From Hondaea fermentalgiana (Eukaryota; Sar; Bigyra; Thraustochytrida; Thraustochytriidae), in the NCBI GenBank assembly GCA_014084085.1, contig NPFB01000001.1:690331-713460 (forward strand): a stretch of 23,130 nt of DNA. Direction: 5' to 3'. Position 1 is the first letter of the stretch. Each line of letters starts with the position of its first letter. A program made the position numbers and the translations under genes. The notes beneath the pieces were generated by a model. It worked only from the letters and a program-made list of their open reading frames with translations, did no database searches and was not told where the DNA came from. Below, one piece after another: positions 8,904 through 17,572 of this stretch.

Positions 8904-9160
8904 ATGTCGCTCGATGTCGATGAGGTCTATGAGGGAAGGACGCCCTCACCCTTTCAAAGACGCGCGACGCCGCGCTCGCCGGGCAAGCAGCTGATGCTGA
9001 TTGCGGCGACGAACGTGTCGGCGATACAAATGATGAGGGCCTCGAATCGTGCATGGATCACCTTCCGTTTCTTCATTGGAGTGGAATGGATGATGCGTCG
9101 CGCGATGACTTTTCAAAGGGGCGAATTCAAATCCAAAATTGGAATCGCATCATTATTCGG
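8904..9160 (+). other. Coding-looking sequence upstream in shifted frames (possible missing 5' exons)
   Basis: An ATG at 8904 opens a frame beginning MSLDVDEVYEGRTPSPFQRR that looks coding to about 8990. From 8933 to 9160 a different frame (the one used by the downstream gene) is open without an ATG until 9053 and reads DADCGDERVGDTNDEGLE, then MDHLPFLHWSGMDDASRDD. It ends at a TAA that overlaps a donor-like GGTAAAA at 9159-9165. Removing 9160-9204 (GTAAAA...CAG, 45 nt) would join it in frame to the ORF of the gene below. The change of frame near 8940-8990 would need another very short intron, a real frameshift or an assembly error. The coding look is seen; the joined model is inference. Confidence 0.35.
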
Positions 9161-9253
9161 TAAAACATCGACCACCAACGCGTGGCTCGTGGGTTTCCGA
9201 TCAGCCTCCCTGCTGCGATCTCCCTCTTGACCGCGGTTGAGCCTGCGCGAAAG

Positions 9254-10057
9254 ATGCAGTTGTCCTCATCGCAGAGCACCCTGGAAGCAAGCGAGGCAGA
9301 CGAAGTGCCGCCCGAAACGCGGCGTCCCTCTGACGTTTCGTGGAATGCTACGCTTTTTGCTGCGATGCCAAGCATGACTCACTCTTTGCAGCAAAGATGC
9401 GCGACCTCGGAGCCAGCAGCGCAGCGACCCAAAGGAAGCCGCGTCCAGTCAGCGTCGCTGCGCGAGTTTCGTGAGCGCTGGGATGCCCTGCATGCAGTAC
9501 CGAGTTTGGACCTTCATCCAGAAGAGAGAAACGCACAAATTCTACGAGACACACCGGCACTCGCAGTCAAAGTGGAGCGACTTGCTCTGGCTTGTGAACG
9601 TTTGGCGTATGAATATGCGAAAAGTGTGAATCGAATCGACGCATTAGAATCCGAAAACAGGAAACTTTATGAAGTGTTGCGTCGCACCGAGACCCAAGTG
9701 CGCCTTGTCCAGGAAAAATCATTTGAATGCGATCCTTCGGCTGTATCAATCTCGAAAAAATCTTGCTCGGTTGGCCGAGCAAGGTCAAGTTTGAACTATC
9801 ATCGCACTTCTTCACGGATCTCTACAAGTTCGCAACACGTTCCAAGCCGTTCACAGCAAATGCTGGATTCTGCAAGCTGCGCAAGCGATGGTCGCAACAT
9901 GATGCTGCTAAGCGATGACACACAAGAGATGTCGAACCAGGAAAAATCGCAGTCGTCAACGCAGGACACGGACTTTCTCTTTGACTGCGATGAAGACATC
10001 TCCGCCGATGATTCTCGTCCCCATCCGATCCGAACAAAGCGTTCCCGAAATAGCTAG
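9254..10057 (+). CDS. Unrecognised Ser-rich protein with central coiled coil
   Basis: 267 residues from the ATG at 9254; the same frame is open upstream to 9164, but only with a GTG at 9182. It is not recognised as any family. The N-terminal 60 residues are polar (MQLSSSQSTLEASEADEVPP). Residues around 75-150 form a likely helical/coiled-coil region, with VKVERLALACERLAYEYAK and IDALESENRKLYEVLRRTE as the heptad-like core. The C-terminal half is Ser/Thr/Asp-rich and probably disordered, ending in a basic RTKRSRNS tail. There is no signal peptide, membrane segment or catalytic motif. The true start is uncertain: coding-looking sequence in the same frame lies at 8933-9160, and a 45-nt intron could join the two. 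It diverges from the DZIP1-like gene. Confidence 0.6.
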   Translation: MQLSSSQSTLEASEADEVPPETRRPSDVSWNATLFAAMPSMTHSLQQRCATSEPAAQRPKGSRVQSASLREFRERWDALHAVPSLDLHPEERNAQILRDTPALAVKVERLALACERLAYEYAKSVNRIDALESENRKLYEVLRRTETQVRLVQEKSFECDPSAVSISKKSCSVGRARSSLNYHRTSSRISTSSQHVPSRSQQMLDSASCASDGRNMMLLSDDTQEMSNQEKSQSSTQDTDFLFDCDEDISADDSRPHPIRTKRSRNS

Positions 10058-10587
10058 CCAACCAGCTGGCGAGCTTGCTCCTGGCTCAAGAGTGGACTTC
10101 GATCGAAAGTCAGAGCTCGAGTTTCGGTCGCTTCGTGCGTGCTTTGCAATCGTGCAGAGGTATCTAAAATCCCCTGCGTACATCAGAAATCCGCACACGT
10201 CGTTAACAGAGTCTTTGGCACGTTTCTTTATTTTCCTAAACAAAAGAAAAAGCATGCGATCTCAAAACATTTATGAATGAGCGATGCGATTCATTCTCAA
10301 ATCAATGAGGGATAGATGGCTAGCTCAGGTCCTCTGAGGTGCTTCACTTTGCATTTGGACAAGAAGTTCGAGTGATGATAGATACACAGCCAGCGCAAAT
10401 CACTTCCGATGCATGTATTTAAGAAAAGAAAGGGAAGCCAGCCAGTCAGCCAACAGAACAGCTAGCCAGTCAGCCTGTCAGCCAACAGAACGGCCAGCCA
10501 AGTCAAAGAGAGCTCAGGTCAGATTGGACTCGAGGTTGTGCCATCTTTACCACTCTCGTAGGTAGTGCCAACAAGTGAGTGTTTGTT
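10058..10587. other. Intergenic region between convergent genes
   Basis: 530 bp between the Ser-rich protein gene (plus) and the roadblock gene (minus). No gene is seen. It contains a minus-strand AATAAA at 10227-10232, about 360 bp past the roadblock stop (uncertain use), and a CAGCC-rich repeat patch at 10430-10505. Confidence 0.5.
10430..10505. repeat. AGCCAGTCAGCC-type short repeat patch
   Basis: Repeated AGCCAG, CAGTCAGC and two exact CAGCCAACAGAAC words starting at 10447 and 10479 (32-bp spacing). It is simple tandem sequence in the shared 3' intergenic region. Confidence 0.75.
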
Positions 10588-11022
10588 TTACATTTGCATG
10601 GCATCTTCGTCCGAGGGATCCTGAATCACGATAAGAGTGTACTTGTTCTCGGTCGGCTCTGGTGCAATCATAATCTCTTCGGTCATTGTCCGGATGCGAA
10701 GAAATTTCAGAGAGTTCTTCGAATTTTTTAGAATAAAATGGACCGGAGCAGCGTTGCATTCATGTCAGTCTTCAGTGTATTTCGTCCAGAAGGAAGAGAA
10801 AAGAGCCATTCACAGAGAAAAACATACCTCAGGATCGAGCTCACGGACCATGCTCTGCGTCTTCTTCGTGAGCTCGGAAATGAGCGCAGCATATCGGCGC
10901 TCTTCTTCTGGTTCGTTCAAGCTGCTGCGGATTGTTTGACCCCGACTATTGATGATAAAGACCCGCTTCACGCCCTTGTGCGACTGAATGCGCTTGATGC
11001 TCTGCTCTGCTTCTGACGCCAT
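10588..11022 (-). CDS. DYNLRB: Dynein light chain, roadblock type (two exons)
   Basis: A 107-residue roadblock/LC7 light chain in two exons: exon 1 at 11022-10828 (65 codons) and exon 2 at 10716-10588 (42 codons plus TAA). Exon 1 begins MASEAEQSIKRIQSHKGV, with NSRGQTIRSSL and LTKKTQSMVRELDPE, collinear with animal DYNLRB. Exon 2 continues NSLKFLRIRTMTEEIMIAPE, then NKYTLIVIQDPS, the conserved C-terminal part. The two phase-0 exons join without disturbing the family alignment, which proves the intron model. Roadblock dimers sit on the dynein intermediate chains of cytoplasmic, axonemal and IFT dynein, so the protein suits a flagellated cell. It is about 10 residues longer than the animal protein, mainly at the C-terminus (DEDAMQM). 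Confidence 0.95.
10717..10827 (-). other. GT-AG intron of the roadblock gene
   Basis: A 111-nt intron read on the minus strand, with donor GAG|GTATGT and acceptor TTCGAAG|AAC, in phase 0. It carries in-frame stops on direct read-through, and removing it restores the conserved DPE-NSLKFLR junction. It is the only secure intron in the window and shows the splice signals of this genome. Confidence 0.92.
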
Positions 11023-11654
11023 TCTCGCGACACGTCTTTCAATCCAGCAGAAGATGCGGCCACTAGCACGCGTGGATACGTACGTACAGGTGCGATGGCA
11101 GCGGCAGCGGCAGCGGCGGCGGCGACAGCGGCGACAGCAGCTGTAGCGCGCTCAACAAAACGCAAGCTCGAATCACTTTCTGCGCGCAGGAGGCCGTTGC
11201 GCAAAAATGTGCCACATCATTGGGTCTCTTTTACATAAAAATAAAAATTCAACGAGGTGGTTAGGTCGCTTTTTTCCTTTTCAAAATGGCTCAATAAAAA
11301 GTTTAAGCCTCTTTTCAAAAGTGGATTGCGCACTTGGCTATTTGTCCGTTTGCGTTTGCACTGGCAGGTGCACTGGCACAGTCATGCGTCCCAGGTGTCC
11401 CGACACAGTTCATTCATGAAAATAAACACACAGTCACGGGCTGATTGATCAAAGGCTGCCAGCAGCAGCAGCAGCGGCAGCAGTCGGCATGAAGGCTGCG
11501 CGTCTGCCGCTGTCAGAGTCTCCGCGCAGAAGCTGGGTTTTGCACCTGCCCGCGGCAACAACAGCACGGATAGACGTGGTCTCGGCGTCGGCTTTTTTTC
11601 TGTTCTTTTCAAAATGAAAAGGGGCTTGTCGACTCATGTACGATGCTCGTGACG

Positions 11655-12235
11655 CCGCCAATGACAAATCACGTGCCATTTGCTTCGTATCAAGTAAGCC
11701 TCACCCTGGATTTCATCAGAACGGAAAACTGGACACAGGACCGCGAAAATGGATTTCCATCGTTCTGGGTTGTACAATTACTAGACTTAATGAAATTTCA
11801 CTCTTTACAGCAATGAACTACACACGGAGGGGGATTTGTGGTGGGCGAGAGAATCACGGACAAAGTCCGCCAGTGATAAATCGCGTCTCATTTGCTTGGT
11901 AGGTATCAATGGTGAGCATCCTAGATTTACCGGGCCGGAAAAACCTGGACACAGGACCGCAAAAAATGGAATTTCATCAGTCTGGGTAGTGCAATCAGAT
12001 TTGAGTCTTACTCTTTGCAGCAATGAGTCACACGCGCGGGCTCTGTGAGCGAGAGAAAGCCAACAAGTCCATAATTGCGTAGTCATATTGCAGCAATGAA
12101 TCACACACGCGGGTTCTGTGGTGGGCGAGAAAATCACGCACAAAGTCCATATTGCGAGATTGTATTACAGCAAGGAATCACACACGGGGAGGGGTTTGTG
12201 GTAATAGAGAGGATAATGCACGAAATTCATGATTA
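11655..12235. repeat. Degenerate tandem-repeat array (216-bp and about 75-bp units)
   Basis: Two long units of about 216 bp start near 11655 and 11871; both contain CCGCCARTGAYAAATC, CATTTGCTT, CTGGACACAGGACCGC (11729 and 11945) and a TCTTT(A/G)CAGCAATGA word. That word and its follow-on (CACACACG, TTTGTGGTGGGCGAGA, AATCACG, CAAAGTCC) recur alone at shorter spacing: CAGCAATGA/CAGCAAGGA starts at 11808, 12018, 12091 and 12168, giving 210, 73 and 77 bp. Copies differ by substitutions and small indels. No terminal repeats, transposase frame or target duplication were seen. It could be satellite-like DNA, a decayed mobile element or repeated regulatory sequence. Confidence 0.75.
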
Positions 12236-12632
12236 CGTGTTCGTTCACAAATTTGATGCACCCTTACTCCTCACAAGAACGGGATGCATGCGCGCATGTA
12301 CCGTACGCGCCGCATACACACATTCTGAGCAGAGTTTCTCGGCAGTCTGTGGCTGTGCATGTATGACCTGCATGTCTCCAGACCTACCCTCTCTCGACAC
12401 CTCATCCGCGTGTGCTCATCGTACTTGCGGGCGTCATCGTAAGGTTTCTTGTCAATTTTGGCCACCGAGGGTCACTTTCTGAGTCTTAGAATGAACACAT
12501 GCACTTGACGCCACTGGTGACTTGTGAAATCCCAAACTGTCGCAGTCGATCGCACAGAGGCGAAGTCAAAGCAAAACTCATTCGCGCCCGAAGGAAGTCA
12601 GACTTTGTGGCTCTTACTTCGTCCTAGGGCTG

Positions 12633-12668
12633 AAGCAAAGCAAAGCAAAGCACAGTAAAGCAAAAGAC
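12633..12668. repeat. AAGCA-type run in the 5' leader of the peptidase gene
   Basis: Repeated AGCAAAGCAAAGCA units end 4 bp before the ATG at 12672. The tract is A- and G-rich, probably transcribed as part of the 5' UTR. Confidence 0.7.
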
Positions 12669-12671
12669 AGC

Positions 12672-14249
12672 ATGACACCGGCGCTGACAAATATAATCAT
12701 CGTCGTTGCTCTCGTGGCCCTAGCTTGTAGCGTAGCCACGGTCGCGGACGAAGCCATAACGCTCAGACATCGAGCGCTCGTAAGAGATGTCACGTTTGAT
12801 ATCGTGAACGACGAAGAGACCCTCGGCAGCTCACCATTTCCCTCGGAAGGTCCCGTGGATAAATTTGCCTGGAGAAAAAGGTCCTCGTATGCCTACGTGC
12901 GCACCCTAGTGGCGAACTTCAGAGACGAAGAACGTCCGCTTATTGGGTACCCTGAGCGCCCGAACAATGTCTGGAGTGATGAGGAGTATCATGAGTACTT
13001 TCGAGACAAAATCGCGCTCTGGTCAAACTACACGTACGAGATTCGCAACAATGGCAAGGTTGGCATTAGGCGCTACACATTGGACGTGAACCGAGCGGAG
13101 GCTGGAAGCTGCCGCGCTATTCGCGATGCCCTTGTTTCCAAGGCCAAAGCTGACAGAACTGGCTTTAAGCTGTCCAACTATCACAAGCGCTACAGCACAG
13201 CCATATGCTTTGAAGGCACGGGAAATGGAGCGACCATGCAGCTCGCGAATGGCAGCCTACCCTCCTACTTTCATGAGTTCGGACACAGATTGGGCTGGGG
13301 GCATAACAGCAAATTTCACCGTCTCGACGATGGCTCGTGGAGTCACATGTCTGACTATGGTGACTTGCTTTCCTGCAGCGGCGGGATGGAGCTCGCGCGA
13401 GGCATTGATCACTTCGGCCCGGAGGGCTTCACGCCCATGCAGAAGCACGCCTTTGGCTGGTTCGATAAAGATGACTATGTCAATCTTGTGCCTGGCAAGG
13501 TCTATCGGTTGCGTACCATTCACGAGAGAACCATTGCGAACTCGCCATATCCGATGAGCCTCACATGGTATGACACTGTGTACGACTCTGCTGCGTGGTT
13601 TTCCTTTTACAAATATCCACTTGTGTTTGGATCAGAGTATGAGAAATCGGAGGGTGAAAATGCGCACAAAGACGGACTTGGTTTCGCCATGCATGTGCCT
13701 CGCCTTAGGGAGGGTAGTGCATCCTCGATGCTCGGAACCTTTGGAAAGTACCATGTCCATCCTAACGGTCTCGTCTTTGAGACCCTCGCGTATAACGACG
13801 ACTATGTGGACGTACAAGTCACGTACGACAGCTCGCTCCAGAGATCCTGGGCTCCGCAATTCAACATGCGAGTCTATGCCAAACGCCCAAGGTTCAGGTC
13901 TCACTATTCGACGACCACCATCAATCTCCAGTTGCAACGCAACTTCAATGAAAAGAAGATCGACCCTTTTGCGATTAGCAACTACGCTTCTGTCGTTTGC
14001 GATTGGGGCACCTTCACTTCGGGCACGTCTGGACAAACAACTTTCATCGGGCCCGGACATAAGTTTGCTGGTACTGTGGCCAAGTATCGGAGAGCTACGA
14101 CCACGAATCGCGAAAGCCAACATCTTCGCATCAGGGTACAGTTCAAGAGAAAAGGGCGTCTGACGACAAGCGAGCGGAATCAAAAGTATCGCTGTACCTT
14201 GAAAGTCGGCCGCTTTCTTTGGAAGAGTATTAGGATTCCCTTCCTCTAG
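12672..14249 (+). CDS. Secreted gametolysin-like (M11-type) zinc metallopeptidase
   Basis: 525 residues, ATG at 12672. A signal peptide is evident: a hydrophobic core at residues 8-22 (IIIVVALVALACSVA), then VADEA. The zinc site is HEFGHRLGWGH at 201-211, giving ligands H201, H205 and H211 and the catalytic base E202, the extended HExxHxxGxxH of the metzincin clan. A possible Met-turn follows at 229-239 (YGDLLSCSGGM), then MQKHAFGW at 256-263. This order resembles gametolysin-type M11 peptidases, which cleave extracellular-matrix glycoproteins in green algae. All catalytic residues are present, so activity is likely. The C-terminal 200 residues are probably beta-rich and basic, of unknown role. 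N-glycosylation sequons (NYT, NGS) fit secretion. The substrate is unknown; the family name is less certain than the metzincin call. Confidence 0.88.
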   Translation: MTPALTNIIIVVALVALACSVATVADEAITLRHRALVRDVTFDIVNDEETLGSSPFPSEGPVDKFAWRKRSSYAYVRTLVANFRDEERPLIGYPERPNNVWSDEEYHEYFRDKIALWSNYTYEIRNNGKVGIRRYTLDVNRAEAGSCRAIRDALVSKAKADRTGFKLSNYHKRYSTAICFEGTGNGATMQLANGSLPSYFHEFGHRLGWGHNSKFHRLDDGSWSHMSDYGDLLSCSGGMELARGIDHFGPEGFTPMQKHAFGWFDKDDYVNLVPGKVYRLRTIHERTIANSPYPMSLTWYDTVYDSAAWFSFYKYPLVFGSEYEKSEGENAHKDGLGFAMHVPRLREGSASSMLGTFGKYHVHPNGLVFETLAYNDDYVDVQVTYDSSLQRSWAPQFNMRVYAKRPRFRSHYSTTTINLQLQRNFNEKKIDPFAISNYASVVCDWGTFTSGTSGQTTFIGPGHKFAGTVAKYRRATTTNRESQHLRIRVQFKRKGRLTTSERNQKYRCTLKVGRFLWKSIRIPFL

Positions 14250-14662
14250 AGAGCTATACTTCCACACTCTGAGATTGAAAATTGATACTACTAGTATACA
14301 AGCAAAAATCAAAAGCTAAGTTAGAGAGTATCCCAGGTAGCTTCTCACTGCGAATCGACGCACGTCTTGCACGCGTTATACACAAAAAAAGCAATCGCTG
14401 CCGATTTGCCCGAATGCGCCAGAATCTGTGCATCAGACTGGCCCGCCGGCCAGCCAGGATTTTTGTTTTTGCAGATTTGCACCTCAGATTAGGTGTCACC
14501 GATTATCGATTAGCGGAAACTGATGGCTGAGCTGCAAAAAGAGAAGGGGCGTCCTCGCGCGTGCGTGGTGGCGTGAGACCAGGGCGCGCGAAGCTTGAGG
14601 AGAGATCAGTGAGAAGGTATCAGCGTTGCGACTTGTTGAGCTCAGACCACCAGCAGGTAGAG
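14250..14662. other. Short intergenic region
   Basis: 413 bp holding the 3' UTR of the peptidase gene and the promoter/5' UTR of the next gene. It is AT-richer than the neighbours at 14260-14330. No canonical AATAAA was seen. The next frame is open from 14561 but begins with GTG, so the ATG at 14663 is taken as the start. Confidence 0.5.
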
Positions 14663-16372
14663 ATGGGGCAAACCGGTGCTGGCCGCGGCAAGAAGAAACT
14701 GGCGCCGAAGAACGCGGAGACCGCTGCCGCGCGCTCACGTCGTGGCAGAGGCCAGCGCCAGTCTGGTACACCGCTTTCAAAGAAGTCACTGTCTTCGATG
14801 AAGAGTCCCGTGAACAAGGGCAGAAAAAGAAAGAAACATAGCCCATCGGAAGACCTTTCACACCTCTCCAATGCATCTGCGCGACATCGCGCAAGAACTA
14901 AAGTCCACGAGCAAGCGCCCGATGACTCGGATGAGATCGCCACGCAGCAGAGTTTCACAAAGAGGCCCCTCACGCTCAGTCTCAGCCCGAGCGATTCGGA
15001 CAACGACGATCGGAAGGCTGGTCCCGACGTTAAGGCATCCTCGAATGGCAAACGCCAAAAACTATCGAAAAAACTATCTCGAACTGTTACATCAGGTCGC
15101 ACAGAATCACCTTCTCGGAGAGAGGCCACCCAAACTAGTTCGCATGGAAGAAAAGACAGCGTCATCGGTATGGCATCATCTTCAGGTGGTCCTACTGATG
15201 GTCGTGGTATTAGGTGGAAAAGCCCAGAGATGACAAATTTGGCGGCACGATTGGTGGAAGCAATTCTGGCAGATGAACACAGGGAGCTTCGAGAAGGACT
15301 TTTTGGGTCGAGAAATCACAGGGCTGGTCAACAGGCGGCAAAGGACTTGAAATTGGATCGGAATGGCTGCCTAGGTAAGATTGCTGAGATCATCAGAGGA
15401 GATTTGGTCGTGGAAAGACGAGAGGCCCCAGGCACCGGCGGGACAGTGCCCGTGTTTGTTTCTGTTGAGAATTCTGTGGAAAAGCGCCCTTTCTACCCGG
15501 AAAGAATGTACCCCGATCTATTTCCTGGGATCAACCCATCAGCCTTGCCAGCTCCTGCATATAGAGTCAACGGCGAGTTAGTTTCGAAGATTCTCAACAC
15601 TCTGAAGAAACATGTTGTGATTGCATACAACTCTGCGGCGCGTAGTGGCAGAAATGGAAGGGATACAGCCTTGATTTATTCAGAGGGTATATCTGGCAAG
15701 GGAGATTTGGGACCAAGTGACACTCTCAAAGGTGCCAAAACGCCTACATATTCACAACTAGTCAGTAGCGATGCTGGCGACAGAGCAGATGCAAGAAAAC
15801 AGGCCAAACGCGTGGAAGAATTCCACGCATCATCCAAGCATGTAGGGTCAGTCTTCAGATCTGATCTCATTGCATACGTGGTGCACATTGCTTCTGACGC
15901 TGATGAGCCCTCTCGACAGGCCCTCGCACGGGAAGTTTTTGCGCTCCAGTGGCCACGCCGTCATTCAGGAAATAGAAGTAGTTCTTTGCCTCGAGATGGC
16001 GAAAGTGGGCTCGATGCAGAACTCGCGCGACTTGTTCATGAAGCAGACAGTACTTTACATCAGCACTCGGTAGCTACCACTCCTTCGAGTGCGGGTCAGC
16101 TGGAATTGGCAACGATGAATGCGCTTCCCATAGAGATACTGAACTACTTGCAAATTGTGGAAAAGACAAACAGCTTACAGCGCGACCTCAGAGAATCTGG
16201 AAATATCCAAGGTTCTTCCCGGATCGCCAAACTTCAAGAGTCAGTTATGAATAGGCTCACTATCTGCAGCGAAAAGTTGAAGTCCACCGGGTCGCTGACC
16301 ATGCCTCCTTTCGAAGATCATCTCGAGAGAAGGAGCCCGAGCGACCGTGGCTCTGACATGGAATATACATGA
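14663..16372 (+). CDS. Unrecognised basic, probably nuclear protein
   Basis: 569 residues from the first ATG at 14663. No family is recognised with confidence. The N-terminal 180 residues are basic and Ser-rich, with likely nuclear-localisation clusters KGRKRKKH (52-59) and KRQKLSKK (130-137) and an acidic SPSDSDNDDR (108-117) patch. Residues 183-255 form a compact helical stretch starting IRWKSPEM and including ARLVEAILADEHRELREGLFG and KIAEIIRGDL; a Myb/SANT-like or trihelix-type DNA-binding fold is one guess, weakly supported. Residues 260-400 are less biased (PFYPERMYPDLFPGINPSALP) and may be a second folded part. The C-terminus has a likely helix (EILNYLQIVEKTNSLQRDL) and a Ser/Arg-rich tail. 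There is no signal peptide or membrane segment. A chromatin or DNA-binding role is inference from composition. Confidence 0.75.
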   Translation: MGQTGAGRGKKKLAPKNAETAAARSRRGRGQRQSGTPLSKKSLSSMKSPVNKGRKRKKHSPSEDLSHLSNASARHRARTKVHEQAPDDSDEIATQQSFTKRPLTLSLSPSDSDNDDRKAGPDVKASSNGKRQKLSKKLSRTVTSGRTESPSRREATQTSSHGRKDSVIGMASSSGGPTDGRGIRWKSPEMTNLAARLVEAILADEHRELREGLFGSRNHRAGQQAAKDLKLDRNGCLGKIAEIIRGDLVVERREAPGTGGTVPVFVSVENSVEKRPFYPERMYPDLFPGINPSALPAPAYRVNGELVSKILNTLKKHVVIAYNSAARSGRNGRDTALIYSEGISGKGDLGPSDTLKGAKTPTYSQLVSSDAGDRADARKQAKRVEEFHASSKHVGSVFRSDLIAYVVHIASDADEPSRQALAREVFALQWPRRHSGNRSSSLPRDGESGLDAELARLVHEADSTLHQHSVATTPSSAGQLELATMNALPIEILNYLQIVEKTNSLQRDLRESGNIQGSSRIAKLQESVMNRLTICSEKLKSTGSLTMPPFEDHLERRSPSDRGSDMEYT

Positions 16373-16545
16373 TCATCAAAATTACGAAACAATGTTTCAA
16401 ACAGTTTTAGAACGATGGTAAGAAATCCTTTCGGTTGGTAATCCTGGAGAAGATCTTGCGGCATGTCGACGTTTCCTCACATCGGCAGCATTGCAGGTAC
16501 TTCATTGGTCGCGTTGCAGAAAAACAGACCGTGACGATAAACGAC

Positions 16546-16704
16546 TCAATAACGCGTCTCATACCCTCTCGTTTTGGAGCATTCTCCGTTCCTGGTCTTC
16601 TCTCGTCTCATCTTCACCTTGACTTGCGACCAGTACGTCTTGATGCGAGCAGACTTTGCGTACGTTCCGTTGTTCACAATAGCCAACTTGAAGCCGCCAC
16701 ACCC
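16546..16704 (-). pseudogene. Possible gene fragment or orphan terminal exon
   Basis: An open frame of about 52 codons with no ATG at its start. It reads GCGGFKLAIVNNGTYAKSAR, then IKTYWSQVKVKMRREKTRNG, and ends GYETRY-stop. The upstream boundary is TAAGGGTG, which could be an AG acceptor or simply a stop. The composition is protein-like and unlike the surrounding low-complexity DNA. A weak resemblance of YAKSARIKTYW to YAKRPRFRSHY in the C-terminal part of the peptidase at 12672 was noticed but may be chance. It may be a last exon whose earlier exons are unrecognised, or a relic. Confidence 0.25.
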
Positions 16705-17341
16705 TTAGGTGCGCTTCCACGGTTCTAACATAAAAAGGAAAACAACTACATTCGCCCTTTGCGCTCACGCAGCCAAATAAAATTCTCGCGAATTTACTTT
16801 CCATTCTCCTCGGATTCACGAAGTGCTGCTTCAAAAGGACGGGAGAGTGAAGTGGGGAAAGGGGAGAGGGGGGCGCGAACGCATCAACTGCCGAGCCGAC
16901 TTCAAGCTTCATAGCTCTTTTCCCGGGTTCTCGCCTCGGAAAATGTTACTACGCGTGAGAGCTGAGGAAATTCAACGAAAACGGAGATCGCTTCCCCCCT
17001 CCCACACTTCCCCTTACTACAACCACAGCTAGTGCTTCGTTTGAAGAATTGATGCGGTATAGGCCTAATGTGAACAAGAAAGGCTTTAACGGAGCCGTTG
17101 AAGACGTCCGAGTGCCGATATTTAAGCCTCGCCGGTGACCATAGAGCCGAGGCTAAGGCTCCGTTTCTCGTCAATTCTATCCACGATCGCTAAAACGTGT
17201 CCTGACTCTCACCGGCCGCCCGGCCCGAGGCCTCTATAGCGTTTCCCGGACCGGCGGAACAAGCGAGGAATGCAAGATTGGCATCTGGTTGCCTGAGCAA
17301 ATTTATTTAGGGAAAGTAACCCATGGCAGACCAGCCAATCA

Positions 17342-17366
17342 CCCCCCCCCCAAAAAAAAAAAAAAA
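17342..17366. repeat. C10A15 homopolymer junction
   Basis: Ten C followed by fifteen A. The length is likely variable and prone to sequencing error, so any frame crossing it is unreliable. Confidence 0.9.
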
Positions 17367-17540
17367 TATCCTATTCAACCCACCCTTCCCTCAATGCCTT
17401 TTTCGCAAGCTGAGGCAAGGACAGTCTCGAGACGCATCAATACCATCATTTCAACCTCGCTCACCGAAGTATTGCTCGTCATGGTCGTGCATGCTGGCAC
17501 GATCAAAGCGAAGCGGCCAGATCATCTGGCTTGACTATTG

Positions 17541-17572
17541 GCTGGCTGGCCAGCTGGCTGGCTGGCTTGTCC
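17541..17572. repeat. GGCTGGCT simple repeat
   Basis: Repeated GGCTGGC/CAGCTGGC units on the plus strand, within an otherwise gene-free stretch. Confidence 0.8.

Larger units (their letters stand above)
11023..12671. other. Long intergenic region with Ala-codon run and tandem repeats
   Basis: No supported gene in 1.65 kb. It contains a GCA/GCG-rich run at 11098-11145 just upstream of the roadblock start, a GCAGCAGCA patch near 11459-11482, the degenerate repeat array at 11655-12235, and an AAGCAAAGC run at 12633-12668 just before the peptidase start. Short open frames through the repeats differ from copy to copy and are not conserved as protein. Confidence 0.6.

Noticed and set aside
11805..12143. 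112-codon minus-strand frame and plus-strand frames inside the repeat array
   Set aside because: The frames are not kept between repeat copies; indels between units change frame, so the repeat is not protein-coding.
11655..12235. CRISPR-like array
   Set aside because: Units are degenerate, spacing is irregular (216, 210, 73 and 77 bp), there are no unique spacers of uniform length, and the DNA is eukaryotic.
17342..17366. A15 tract as the poly(A) tail of a retroposed element
   Set aside because: No target-site duplication, upstream gene-like body or reverse-transcriptase frame is present; a homopolymer junction explains it.
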